Source: Endozoicomonas sp. 8E
GTDB taxonomy: Bacteria > Pseudomonadota > Gammaproteobacteria > Pseudomonadales > Endozoicomonadaceae
Direction of reading: 5' to 3'
Length of the DNA stretch: 64,000 nt
Assembly (NCBI RefSeq): GCF_032883915.1
Contig: NZ_CP120717.1
Span: forward strand, 5,720,501 to 5,784,500
The notes under the pieces were generated by a model, which was not told the origin of the DNA, ran no database searches, and saw only the letters and a list, made by a program, of their open reading frames with translations. Positions within the stretch are counted from its first letter, which is position 1, and every line of letters begins with the position of its first letter. Of this stretch, positions 8,830 to 18,158 are shown in pieces. Position numbers and translations under genes: made by a program.

Positions 8830-11800
8830 GTGCCGCTAATTAAATTGATGGATTCCATCCTGCAGACTCCCGGGAGCGAAAAAAGACTTTCCCGGTCAAT
8901 CAGGGAAGCATCAGAGACTGACATGCCCAGCATAGAAGAACACATAAGCCATCATCTGGGGCTCATCGACCAGGCCACTCAGGAAGGTCGGGCCTGTCGT
9001 GTCGCTATGGACAGGGATGGTCGACCCGTTGTAGAGACCTCCCCAAAAGAATTTCTGAAGAAAGGCCCCTGGAAACTGTTACACCGGAGGAACGAAGAGG
9101 CTGAAAGAACGCTCAGGGAAATGATCATCGACGTTATTCGCAAGCCTGAGACTAGCTTATCTCTGCGAAAACAGGTCTTTGAAGGCGCCAAAGCCGGTCG
9201 ATACGTCTTTTTTTCGGAAAGGGAAGCCAAAGTAATAGAAAAAAACCCTGAACTGATGTTACACCCTGACCAAAAAAAAGAGCCCGTTACCAGCAAACCT
9301 CTGCCAAAAAGAAAAGTCAAACTGCTGGACGCTATGAACTTCAAAGGACGGATCAGAGAGGTGTCCGGCAACCCGAAGAGGCACCGGTTTGCCGATGCCA
9401 TGAAAAGCAGTGGCCCTGCCAGAGAGGTTAAAAAAAGGACACCTCCGGAAATCCCTGCTATTCCCTTTACGCCACCGACCATTACTGTCACTCCACCCGC
9501 TGAAGAGGCCGAACAGCCGGGTTTATCAACACCGATAGACTTCGAAGCAACGCCTGTGCTTCAGCCGCCGTCTGAAACCACAGACTCTCCACCCATCACC
9601 GGCGACATCCCCTACATACCGACACCGGTGGAATTGCCGGAAGACCCACCTGAGGCTCCGGTTTCCGTGATATCAGGACCTATCACTCTGGTCCCAAAGG
9701 ATTCGCTTGAACGCCCGGTCATTTTTCCGAAAGTGCCCCGGATTATGCTCGAAGAGGCTCGAAAAGAGCTGGAGACAAAGCTGCCTGCAATCAATCTTGC
9801 CGACGCAGATCAGTTTCTCTGGTTGTACTACACCTGTGTGTTTCTCGAAGAACACACATCTGACGACTCGGATGAATTAAAAACGCAGCTGGAGCAAAGC
9901 TTTGCCGCTGCTGGTCTGTCTAATCAATACAGAAAACGGCAAACCGAGCAAATGTGGCAGGCGGTTCGCATGCTGAAAGCCGACTTGTCGCCCGAAGCGT
10001 TCACTGAATGCACGGATGAGATCAGTCAAATCAGCAGCCCCATGCGTTTCAACCTTACCCAACATCTGGTCAGGGATATCAATCAACTCGCTTTCCGAAA
10101 AGTGCCCTACCCCAACGGCGATCCGGCTAAAAAAATCGAAGCATTTCAGCTGGAGTTTCTCGAGCAGGTTAAAGATACCGACGAATTAATGGAAGAGCTG
10201 GGCTTTGAAATCGAAGATCCCGATGAAAGTGACCAGCCTCTGGAAGCCAGGGCAAAACTGGTGGATGTCAGGGCACAGTTAGAGAACGAATTATTAACCT
10301 ACAGCACCGAACATGAGTCCTTTGCTCAGTTGGTTGACCAGCTGGAAGAGGTTGATCCTGCTGCAATCAGAAAGAAAATCGAAGATGGAATAACACTCAC
10401 CGGGGAAGAATTACAGGCGATTATCGCAGCCAAAAAGCAGAAACTGGAAATAGCGCAGCGGCTTGGAAAAAAGTGGGGAGACTCCCTGCTGCTGGACGGG
10501 CGTAACTGGCCAGACAGGTATTCCAGGCAAACGTTATCGAAACTTTATGATCTTGCCAGTCTGGACAGCCCGGCCATCAACGCCTCCCTTAATGGCTGGA
10601 TTCTGGATAAACATCAGGAAGCAGAATACCACCCACAAGTCATCATCGATGGTTCCGGCATCCATGGACTGCTGGCGGCCTTAACGCAGGTTGAAGCAGG
10701 CGCCGATGTTACCCTGTTATTGAACCCGGAACCCATCTTTGCTGCCAACGAGACAGTCCGGCTCGACCCGCAATGGATGGAAGCATTACGCTTTCATCTC
10801 GGTGGACAGTTTGACCTGCTGTTTACAAGCCCGCCAGCCTCTGAACACCATTCTCCACAAAACAATGACAGCAGCTCAGGTCTGCTGCACCCGGACGGGT
10901 TTGGTGAAATTTCAGCGGGCACCCTGCATCAGGCTCTCTGGAAACAGGTCCTTGAGATGGCCCAGCCTGAGTCCTCGCCCCTTAAAACGGTCACCAATGC
11001 CCGGGTCGTCGATATTGAAGCGCCTGATCAGCAAAATGCAAAATATCTTGTTCATTTGGAACATCAGAGCGAACAGAACAGCGACAGGAACAAAGTCCCT
11101 GCAGACCTCCTGATCAATGCCCGGTCAGAGCCTAATGCTCCCAGCGCTGAATATCTGGCAACAGAAACCGTCGATGATAAAGCCCATAAGGCCGGGACTA
11201 ACGGGCAAGCCAGACCGCCAAAGCGTTTAGCCTGTCGGTGTGCATTTTCACTGCCCCTGTCTTCCGCTCGCAATGAACCTGCGCTAAAGAGCCCTTTCAA
11301 GATGATGGTTACCGACTCGTCATTCAGCCAGTCTTTGGCCAAGAATATGCAGAAGAGACTGGGTCATAAGGCGCCTGTCCCTCCCGGTATCAGAGAGAAC
11401 ATCCTGAACAGGTTCCAACTCATCCTGATCGAAAGGAAGGAAGATTTCGACAACAACAGCCAATATCCAATCACGGGCGAATTGGAAAAGCTCTGCCTCT
11501 CAATAGTGAATGAACCGGTACCGTTGAAAATCTTTCACAGTGAAAACCGGCACGTCATCCAGATTGACATGGAACTACCTGCCCAACTGTGCCAGTTTCT
11601 TGAAATTGCCGATGCTTACCTGCAACACAATGACGCAACTCCCGAAGAGGCAGCAGCCATTCGTCAGCAGATTCTGGCGGTCTGGTTTGAAGCGGTAGCG
11701 GTGCAAATAGAATTGCCTGAACGGGACATCCAACCGGAACAACTGAGACTGGATTCCCTGTCTACTTTTGCACCGGAAAAGACAGCTCTTGATCCCGCCG

Positions 11801-12060
11801 TTGAGACCCTTGAGGCTGATAACAGCATGCTCACCATAACGGCCATTGGCCCCGCAGCCGTGAAAAACACAATGTCTCCCGAAGCTAACCAGACCTCGGC
11901 CAGAGAACATATCTTCCAGTGTCAGGCGCTCACTGAAAAGTTGTCGGAGCACTACGCCCCTGAGGGTCATCTTAAGGACGCTGAAAACCTGCTGGAAGAC
12001 GCAGAAGATATGGTACAAAAGTACTTATTACTGAAAAAATTCGTTTTTGAAGACGATTAA
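8830..12060 (+). CDS. Large unknown protein with a Rossmann-like GxGxxG motif
   Basis: A 1076-residue protein I do not recognise. It starts at GTG 8830; an ATG at 8848 is equally possible and neither has a convincing ribosome site. Residues 1-200 are basic and helical. Residues 205-300 are rich in Pro, Thr and Glu and look disordered. Residues 310-590 are helical and acidic. At about 604-625 VIIDGSGIHGLLAALTQ matches the start of an FAD/NAD-binding Rossmann fold, followed by ADVTLLLNPEP, then RLDPQWMEALRFHLGG, a layout like flavin monooxygenases such as MICAL. The C-terminal 400 residues are again mostly helical. There is no signal peptide. It could be an effector-like multidomain protein. 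The enzymatic assignment is weak. Confidence 0.6.
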   Translation: MPLIKLMDSILQTPGSEKRLSRSIREASETDMPSIEEHISHHLGLIDQATQEGRACRVAMDRDGRPVVETSPKEFLKKGPWKLLHRRNEEAERTLREMIIDVIRKPETSLSLRKQVFEGAKAGRYVFFSEREAKVIEKNPELMLHPDQKKEPVTSKPLPKRKVKLLDAMNFKGRIREVSGNPKRHRFADAMKSSGPAREVKKRTPPEIPAIPFTPPTITVTPPAEEAEQPGLSTPIDFEATPVLQPPSETTDSPPITGDIPYIPTPVELPEDPPEAPVSVISGPITLVPKDSLERPVIFPKVPRIMLEEARKELETKLPAINLADADQFLWLYYTCVFLEEHTSDDSDELKTQLEQSFAAAGLSNQYRKRQTEQMWQAVRMLKADLSPEAFTECTDEISQISSPMRFNLTQHLVRDINQLAFRKVPYPNGDPAKKIEAFQLEFLEQVKDTDELMEELGFEIEDPDESDQPLEARAKLVDVRAQLENELLTYSTEHESFAQLVDQLEEVDPAAIRKKIEDGITLTGEELQAIIAAKKQKLEIAQRLGKKWGDSLLLDGRNWPDRYSRQTLSKLYDLASLDSPAINASLNGWILDKHQEAEYHPQVIIDGSGIHGLLAALTQVEAGADVTLLLNPEPIFAANETVRLDPQWMEALRFHLGGQFDLLFTSPPASEHHSPQNNDSSSGLLHPDGFGEISAGTLHQALWKQVLEMAQPESSPLKTVTNARVVDIEAPDQQNAKYLVHLEHQSEQNSDRNKVPADLLINARSEPNAPSAEYLATETVDDKAHKAGTNGQARPPKRLACRCAFSLPLSSARNEPALKSPFKMMVTDSSFSQSLAKNMQKRLGHKAPVPPGIRENILNRFQLILIERKEDFDNNSQYPITGELEKLCLSIVNEPVPLKIFHSENRHVIQIDMELPAQLCQFLEIADAYLQHNDATPEEAAAIRQQILAVWFEAVAVQIELPERDIQPEQLRLDSLSTFAPEKTALDPAVETLEADNSMLTITAIGPAAVKNTMSPEANQTSAREHIFQCQALTEKLSEHYAPEGHLKDAENLLEDAEDMVQKYLLLKKFVFEDD

Positions 12061-12137
12061 TCCTGCAAGAACTTCATCCTTTATTAGACTTTAGGGTTCC
12101 TCTCCTACGAACACTAATAATTGAATGAGGTTGTATC

Positions 12138-13622
12138 ATGTCCAGCCATCTGGAAAACGCTACTGCAATGAAACAATGGACTGCAAGACTGGCTGTTCCC
12201 CTGTCGTTCTGTGCACTCCTTCTGGTAATCTCTTTGCCTCTTGAAGGCTTGACTGCTTATGGCCAGATTATGCTGGGCATCCTGGTTATGGCGGTCATTC
12301 TCTGGGTAACAGAAGCTTTGGCTTATCCTATCAGTGCCCTGCTTATTGCAGCACTGATTACCCTGCTGACAGGTCTTGTCCCCAACAGTGAAACCGGTGC
12401 AGTCCTGGGTACCAGTAAAGCACTGGGACTGGCCATGAAAGGCTTTTCATCGCCCAGCATCATTGTTATAGCCGGTGCACTGATCATGGCCGCCGCCATG
12501 CAGTCCACTGAGCTGGACAAACGTATCGCTCTGACCATTCTGTCACGCATTCGCCCCAGCCCCGGCGCTATTATCGCGGGCTGCCTTCTGGTCGGCGTGG
12601 TGTTTTCGTTTATGATTCCTTCACCCACCGGACGTACAGCCGTTCAGGTTCCTATTCTGGCAGGGGTGATCGCCACACTGGGCCTGGACCCTAAAAGCCG
12701 TCTGGCAGCGGTATTAATTATGGGCGCAGCCCAGGTCAGCACAATATGGAACGTTGGTGTCATGACAGCCACCGGCCACAATGTGGCGGGTCTTGAGTTG
12801 ATGCATGAACACAGTGGCTTCACCATGACCTGGATTCAATGGTTGATCCATGCCGGTCCCTGGTCGGCCCTGATGACGGTAATCCTGTATTTTATTTTGA
12901 AAACGGAGGTCAGGGGACACTCTTTAAAAGACGACATCAGCCAATGCCTGGACACCTCTTCCGACCCCTGGTCCTCCCGACAGAAAAAGCTGGCGCTTTT
13001 TACCGTTCTCCTGATCAGCCTCTGGGTGACCGAGGGCACGCTTCACCACATTACTGTTCCAGCCACCATGTTATTGATGTCCGTTTGTCTGCTGCTGCCC
13101 GGAATTGGGGTCTTTGAGAGCTGGAAAGATATTGAGAAGCGCATTCCCTGGGGCGTCATCGTCATGTTTGGCATCAGCATCAGTCTGGGTCAGCAACTGG
13201 TGAGTACAGGCGCCGCTGCCTGGCTGGCAGAACGCTGTTTTTCATCCATGGAAATTCACACTATGTCGTTGGCCCTGCTAGTGTTCGTCATGACCTTGTT
13301 TACTGTGGTCATGCATTTGGGCTTTGCTTCGGCAATGAGCCTGACCGTAGCATTACTGCCGGTATTCCTGGCTTTTACCGACACTCTGCCAGACAGCATG
13401 ATACATAACGCCATGGGGCTGGTGCTCGTACAACTGTTTGCCGTGAGCTTTGGCATGATTCTGCCGGTGAACTCACCCCAGAACATGGTGGCCTACTCAA
13501 CAGGCACCTTCCAGGCCAAAACATTTGCCCGGATCGGTTTGCTGCTGACCCTGGCCAGTCTGTTGACCTTTGTACTCTTCTCCATGACCTGGTGGCAGTG
13601 GACCGGACTCCTGTCTCCGTAG
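12138..13622 (+). CDS. SLC13/DASS family anion transporter
   Basis: A 494-residue inner-membrane protein with about 11-12 hydrophobic helices. The family features are AVILWVTEALAYPISALL near the N-terminus, an IPSPTGRTA loop (the SNT-type substrate/sodium site) around residue 160, and HLGFASAMSLTVALLP with PVNSPQNMVAYSTG near the C-terminus for the second half-site. Members import dicarboxylates, citrate or sulfate with sodium. The exact substrate cannot be read from the sequence. It stands alone, about 80 bases after the preceding gene. Confidence 0.85.
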   Translation: MSSHLENATAMKQWTARLAVPLSFCALLLVISLPLEGLTAYGQIMLGILVMAVILWVTEALAYPISALLIAALITLLTGLVPNSETGAVLGTSKALGLAMKGFSSPSIIVIAGALIMAAAMQSTELDKRIALTILSRIRPSPGAIIAGCLLVGVVFSFMIPSPTGRTAVQVPILAGVIATLGLDPKSRLAAVLIMGAAQVSTIWNVGVMTATGHNVAGLELMHEHSGFTMTWIQWLIHAGPWSALMTVILYFILKTEVRGHSLKDDISQCLDTSSDPWSSRQKKLALFTVLLISLWVTEGTLHHITVPATMLLMSVCLLLPGIGVFESWKDIEKRIPWGVIVMFGISISLGQQLVSTGAAAWLAERCFSSMEIHTMSLALLVFVMTLFTVVMHLGFASAMSLTVALLPVFLAFTDTLPDSMIHNAMGLVLVQLFAVSFGMILPVNSPQNMVAYSTGTFQAKTFARIGLLLTLASLLTFVLFSMTWWQWTGLLSP

Positions 13623-13633
13623 CCAAGAGGGTG

Positions 13634-14299
13634 GGGTGTCGCAAAACTCTCTCCAGCGTGGGAACGAGTTAACTCCCGTCATTCCCGACTTCATTCTCGT
13701 CATTCCCGACTTCATTCTCGTCATTCCCGCGAAGGCGGGAATCCACACTGACTCACCACCAGAACCATACTGCCCGGTGCCCCCCTGGCCTTGTCATCCT
13801 CAAGAAGGCAGAGAACCACCGTTGGCGCTGGATTCCCGCCTTCGCGGGAATGACGACCTCAGAGCATGGGAACTCTCTCCTCATTCTCGTCATTCCCGAC
13901 TTAATTCTCGTCATTCCCGACTTAATTCTCGTCATTCCCGACTTAATTCTCGTCATTCCCGCGAAGGCGGGAATCCACACTGACTCACCACCAGAACCAT
14001 ACTACCCAGTGCCCCCCCTGGCCTTGTCACCCCCGAGAAGGCAGAGATCCACCGTTGGCGCTGGATTCCCGCCTTCGCGGTAATGACGACCTCAGAGCAT
14101 GGGAACTCTCTCCTCATTCTCGTCATTCCCGCGAAGGCGGGAATCCACACTGACTCACCACCAGAACCATACTGCCCGGTGCCCCCCTGGCCTTGTCATC
14201 CTCAAGAAGGCAGAGATCCACCGTTGGCGCCGGATTCCCGCCTTCGCGGGAATGACGACCTCAGAGCATGGGAACGAGCTGTTGGAGTTTTGCGACACC
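13634..14299. repeat. Composite palindromic repeat block bounded by inverted GGTGTCGCAAAACTC ends
   Basis: The block starts with GGTGTCGCAAAACTC and ends with its reverse complement. Inside are three tandem units, each running from CATTCCCGCGAAGGCGGGAA through a Pro/Cys-codon-like spacer to the mirrored GGATTCCCGCCTTCGCGGG. There is also a 21-base subrepeat (cgtcattcccgacttMattct), twice at 13678-13719 and three times at 13889-13951. Unit length varies with the subrepeat number. The same element occurs once at 39420-39701 in the opposite orientation. The long ORFs through it are by-products of the repeats. Confidence 0.85.
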
Positions 14300-14409
14300 C
14301 TCCCAAAAGAGCGGGGTCGCAAAACAGCGGAGAGTGTAAAGTCACCTATTTCTTTAGCCGAAGATTTGCGGTAGGTTTCGCACTCTCAATACCATCCGAT
14401 TACCAGCTT

Positions 14410-14868
14410 ATGCCCTCCCGAGCTCAAGAACCTTTCTGGCGCACCAAAAGCCTGAAGGACATGACCCGAAATGAATGGGAGTCTCTTTGTGATGGCTGCG
14501 GGCGCTGTTGTCTGAACAAACTCATTGATAACGACACCGGCGAGATTCATAGCGTCGCAATTTCCTGTAAATTACTGGATCTGACAACGGGTCGATGTCA
14601 ACACTACAAGCATCGCCACAAGTTTGTGCCTGACTGTATTATGCTCACCCCCGGGACCATGCAGGAACATCTCCCATGGTTGCCCGACAGCTGTGCCTAC
14701 CGGTTATTGCATGAGGGCTATGATCTACCTGAATGGCACCCTTTGGTTACGGGTGATCCGGACTCAGTACACAAGGCTGGTTTTTCAGTAAAAGGAAAAC
14801 CTGTCTCATCCGAAGAGGACGTGCCAGACCCTTCGGATTGGTTTGATTACATTATATGCAAGGGATAA
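14410..14868 (+). CDS. ycgN: YcgN family cysteine-cluster protein
   Basis: 152 residues from the ATG at 14410, matching the usual YcgN/UPF0260 length. The frame stays open further upstream only because it runs through the repeat block. Cys-rich signatures are CDGCGRCCLNK (about residues 31-41), CKLLDLTTGRCQHY and PDCIMLTP, then WLPDSCAYRLLHEG. The conserved Cys residues suggest metal or iron-sulfur binding. The cellular role is not established. Confidence 0.92.
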   Translation: MPSRAQEPFWRTKSLKDMTRNEWESLCDGCGRCCLNKLIDNDTGEIHSVAISCKLLDLTTGRCQHYKHRHKFVPDCIMLTPGTMQEHLPWLPDSCAYRLLHEGYDLPEWHPLVTGDPDSVHKAGFSVKGKPVSSEEDVPDPSDWFDYIICKG

Positions 14869-14885
14869 CGGATAACTGCTGAGTA

Positions 14886-15638
14886 TCAGGCTTTCCCCAT
14901 GAAGGCCCCGATAATCTCCCGGGCCTCGTCCGACTGAAGTCGTTCAGCAAAAAGAGCGCCTTCATCGGTCAGTCTTTTTTCGACATCACTGCGGTAGGAC
15001 TGCTTAAGGAGCTGCTTGGTGTACTTCAGTGCTTCTTTAGGCTTGGCGGCCAACTCTTCAGCCCTGGCCAGGGCATGTTCAAAGATATGATCGGTATCCA
15101 CCGCTTCGTTGGCTATACCGTAATCCCGGGCCGTTTCTGCATCAAAGAAGTCCCCCAGCATCAGCAGTTCTGCAGCACGCTGATGACCCATCACCTGGGG
15201 CAGCAGAAGGCTGGAAGCCGCCTCCGGGACCAGGGCCAGGTTCACAAACGGTAATCTCAGCTTGGCGTTTTTAGCAATATAAACCAGGTCGCTGTGCAAC
15301 AGCATGGTAACACCAACACCGACAGCGACACCGCTGACCGCTGCCACCAGGGGCTTTTCCAAAGCAACCAGTTGACGAAGGAACGTCATTACAGGGGAAT
15401 CGAGACCCGGACCCTGTTTCAGAAAGTCACCCAGATCATTGCCTGCCGTAAAGGCATCGGTGTATCCCTGAATCAGAACAACACGAACAGCATCATTCTT
15501 ATCTGCGTCGGCCAGTGCTCTGGCCATATCGGCATACATGGCACTGGTCAGGGCATTCTTTTTTTCCGGCCTGTTCATGGTCACAATCAAGACCGAACCA
15601 TTTTGCTCAAGTACTACATTATTTTCAGACAAATTCAT
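14886..15638 (-). CDS. Enoyl-CoA hydratase/isomerase family protein
   Basis: A 250-residue crotonase-fold protein. NRPEKKNALTSAM, the oxyanion-hole segment AFTAGNDLGDF and KPLVAAVSGVAVGVGVTML identify the fold. The glutamate of classical hydratases in the GGGCE position is replaced (GVGVTM), while LALVPEAASSLLLPQVMG keeps the Glu seen in delta3-delta2 isomerase-like members. It may therefore isomerise rather than hydrate. I start at the ATG at 15638; the frame extends to 15734 but the added residues are not crotonase-like. It is probably fatty-acid or aromatic acyl-CoA metabolism, cytoplasmic. Confidence 0.85.
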   Translation of the reverse strand: MNLSENNVVLEQNGSVLIVTMNRPEKKNALTSAMYADMARALADADKNDAVRVVLIQGYTDAFTAGNDLGDFLKQGPGLDSPVMTFLRQLVALEKPLVAAVSGVAVGVGVTMLLHSDLVYIAKNAKLRLPFVNLALVPEAASSLLLPQVMGHQRAAELLMLGDFFDAETARDYGIANEAVDTDHIFEHALARAEELAAKPKEALKYTKQLLKQSYRSDVEKRLTDEGALFAERLQSDEAREIIGAFMGKA

Positions 15639-15886
15639 CACCTTTGAGAGTTGTTTTGTTATTTTCCTGAGTTCACTAATCTGGACATTAACCGCAATCA
15701 GTCTCTGTAAATTGAGACAAGTATCTCGACCCAATTATTCTTTCCCAAGCTCCGGGTGCGGGAATGCATACCCCCTGAAAATCCGGGCTCTAAAATCTGT
15801 GGTAAGGAATCGGTTCCCATGCATGGGCCCACAGAGTTCAAAAGCATGGGAGCCAGAGAAACTATAGACTAACGCCTCGACCCAAC

Positions 15887-16783
15887 CTAATAATGATAGG
15901 GAAAACGAGAAAAGTCCTTGGGTCGCTTTTCCAGGAAAGCATCACGACCTTCTTTGGCTTCTTCCGTGCCATAGGCCAGCCGGGTCGCTTCACCGGCAAA
16001 CAGCTGCTGGCCAACCATACCATCATCAGTCATGTTTAAGCCAAATTTCATCATGCGAACAGCTGTTGGTGATTTCTCGCCGATAATGCCTGCCCATTCC
16101 AGCGCCACTTCTTCCAACTTTGCGTGAGGCACCACTTTATTGACCATACCCATTTCAAAGGCCTCCTGGGCGGAGTAATCCAACCCCAGGAAGAAGATTT
16201 CACGGGCCCGTTTTTGTCCGACCATCTTGGCCAGATAGGCTGAGCCATAGCCGGAATCAAAGCTGGCTACATCCAGATCAGTCTGTTTGAAAACGGCGTG
16301 TTCTGCCGAAGCCAGTGTCAGGTCGCACACAACATGCAGGCTGTGTCCACCTCCTGCGGCCCATCCGGGCACTACCGCCATCACCACCTTGGGCATAAAC
16401 CGGATCAGTCGCTGAACTTCAAGAATGTGCAAACGCCCCAGACGGGCATGATCCAGCGCATCCTGAGGTATTCCCTCATACTTGTAGCCGTCTTTGCCAC
16501 GAATACGCTGGTCGCCTCCGGAGCAGAAAGCCCAACCTCCATCTTTCGGTGATGGACCGTTGCCCGTCAGAATCACAACACCTATATCGCTGGAGATTCT
16601 GGCATGTTCAAGCGCCCGAAACAGTTCATCCACTGTCTGGGGTCGAAAAGCATTTCGACACTCGGGCCGGTTAAAAGCAATTCTCACGGTTCCCTGATGT
16701 CCGGCTCTGTGATAGGTAATGTCATCAAATTCAAAGCCATCCACTTCCTGCCAATGTTCCGGATTAAAAATTTCAGAAACCAT
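15887..16783 (-). CDS. menB: 1,4-dihydroxy-2-naphthoyl-CoA synthase, Asp-type
   Basis: 298 residues from the ATG at 16783, which has GGGAGG five bases upstream. The open frame back to 16969 is spurious. The protein carries AFCSGGDQRIRGKDGYKYE, GWAAGGGHSLHVVCDLTLAS and ATRLAYGTEEAKEGRDAFLE, all diagnostic of MenB. The block QTDLDVASFDSGYGSAYLA has Asp where E. coli-type enzymes have Gly and use bicarbonate. This puts it with the bicarbonate-independent type known from mycobacteria. It closes the second ring of the menaquinone naphthoquinone. No other men gene is in the window. Confidence 0.88.
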   Translation of the reverse strand: MVSEIFNPEHWQEVDGFEFDDITYHRAGHQGTVRIAFNRPECRNAFRPQTVDELFRALEHARISSDIGVVILTGNGPSPKDGGWAFCSGGDQRIRGKDGYKYEGIPQDALDHARLGRLHILEVQRLIRFMPKVVMAVVPGWAAGGGHSLHVVCDLTLASAEHAVFKQTDLDVASFDSGYGSAYLAKMVGQKRAREIFFLGLDYSAQEAFEMGMVNKVVPHAKLEEVALEWAGIIGEKSPTAVRMMKFGLNMTDDGMVGQQLFAGEATRLAYGTEEAKEGRDAFLEKRPKDFSRFPYHY

Positions 16784-17099
16784 AAGACCTCCCGAGACGC
16801 ACATGCCGTAGCGACAAAAGATTTTAGCGAACAATTGTCGCACAACAGCCAGGCAGCGCCAGTACGTAATCCATAAAAAAACCATGATCCAGAAGCCTTT
16901 CGGATTGACTGAAGCATAGCCCTGTCTAAAAGTTATGAAAAACCTTTGCCATGGGTTGGAGTCTGTCAATCAAGGCAATATCCAGGAGAGTTTTTCATAA
17001 AAATCAGATATGATCTGCGAATATCTCACAGCACATAAAAGCCTGACCCACTTAAGAGCCTCAGGATATAACAGAAAAAATACTCATGGAGTTATAACA

Positions 17100-17417
17100 A
17101 TGGCCACGGTGCAAGAAATCTTTGATCAAATGCCCAACCGTTTTGATGCCATTGCGTCAGTAGGGCAAAAACTGATTTTTCAGTTTGATATTACAGACGG
17201 GGATACCTATCACATTGCCATTAATGACGGCACTTGTCGCGTGGTTAAGGGCGCCAGTGATGACCCCAGTGTCACCTTAATCACAGACACTGAATCTTTT
17301 GTCGGTATCATGACCGGTAAACTGGACGGCATGCAGGCCTTCATGGCTGGCAGGGTTCGAACTGAAGGCAATATGATGCTGGCTACCAGGCTCAACGACT
17401 TTTTTCGCAACGAATGA
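17100..17417 (+). CDS. SCP2 sterol-carrier-domain protein
   Basis: A 105-residue single-domain SCP2 protein starting MATVQEIFDQMPNRFD. It has the family strands LIFQFDITDGDTYHIAIN and VTLITDTESFVGIMTGKLDG, then QAFMAGRVRTEGN and a C-terminal helix. The ATG at 17100 has GGAG eight bases before it. The earlier in-frame ATG at 17010 adds 30 unrelated residues. SCP2 domains bind lipids or acyl-CoAs, which fits the nearby crotonase genes. Its specific ligand is unknown. Confidence 0.9.
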   Translation: MATVQEIFDQMPNRFDAIASVGQKLIFQFDITDGDTYHIAINDGTCRVVKGASDDPSVTLITDTESFVGIMTGKLDGMQAFMAGRVRTEGNMMLATRLNDFFRNE

Positions 17418-17563
17418 CCTTCTCCGGAGTTAATGGCCTCTCGACCTGTTGGAAATCAACAGGTCTCTCCCTCTCTATCGGCACTTCTGTTTGATTGGTA
17501 TCATAGTACCCAATCTGGCATAAGTATCTATTTTCAATCCTTTTCAAATCGTGAGTGCAGTTT

Positions 17564-18085
17564 ATGAGTGATCAGTCTCTGGTTTCGGACTTTAAACAGG
17601 CCATGCAGGAACTGGCAGCCTCCGTCAACGTCATTACTTCACAGCATGACGGATCAAGAAACGGTCTTACTGCCACAGCCGTATGCTCTTTATCCATGGA
17701 ACCGGCTTCCATGCTGGCTTGCATTCATGAAGACGTAGAGGCACTGGCAGAAATCAGAGCCAGTGGTTATTTCTGTATCAATATTCTGAGCGCAGACCAG
17801 CAAAATGTATCTGATGTATTTGCCGGCAGTTCAGGTGCCAGAGGCGAGCAACGATTCCTGGAAGCAGGAGAATGGACAACTTCTCAATACGGAACACCTA
17901 TGCTGGATGGAGCTTTGGCCAGCGTCGTCTGTGAACTGCAGGAAATCAATAAGTCAGGTACCCATCATATTTGTATTGGCCATGTTCGCGAAGTTCGCCT
18001 GAACCGGGGCTCATCGCCACTGGTTTATGCCCGGCAACAATACGGCACTCTCACCGATCTGTCTGGAGCAGAAAGAGCTGCCTGA
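17564..18085 (+). CDS. Flavin reductase-like (FMN-binding split barrel) protein
   Basis: About 173 residues from the ATG at 17564; a GTG at 17555 is in frame. It shows VNVITSQHDGSRNGLTATAVCSLSMEPASMLACI, the start of the NAD(P)H:flavin reductase fold of two-component monooxygenases, then FCINILSADQQ and, near the C-terminus, HHICIGHVREVRL with PLVYARQQYG. It probably supplies reduced flavin to a partner oxygenase. No partner is adjacent. Confidence 0.85.
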   Translation: MSDQSLVSDFKQAMQELAASVNVITSQHDGSRNGLTATAVCSLSMEPASMLACIHEDVEALAEIRASGYFCINILSADQQNVSDVFAGSSGARGEQRFLEAGEWTTSQYGTPMLDGALASVVCELQEINKSGTHHICIGHVREVRLNRGSSPLVYARQQYGTLTDLSGAERAA

Positions 18086-18158
18086 ATATGAGAATTCTTA
18101 CGATAGCAACGCCATCTATCCTGATAATAGAAATCCACCCACAAAAACATAAAAGTCC

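Noticed and set aside
13678-13951. CRISPR-like short tandem repeats
   Set aside because: The 21-base repeats are directly adjacent without unique spacers and form part of a palindromic element also found at 39.6 kb.
13636-14083. ORFs of 75-115 codons on both strands in the repeat block
   Set aside because: They encode repeated HSRHSRL/IPAKAGIH-type peptides generated by the palindromic DNA and have no ribosome sites.
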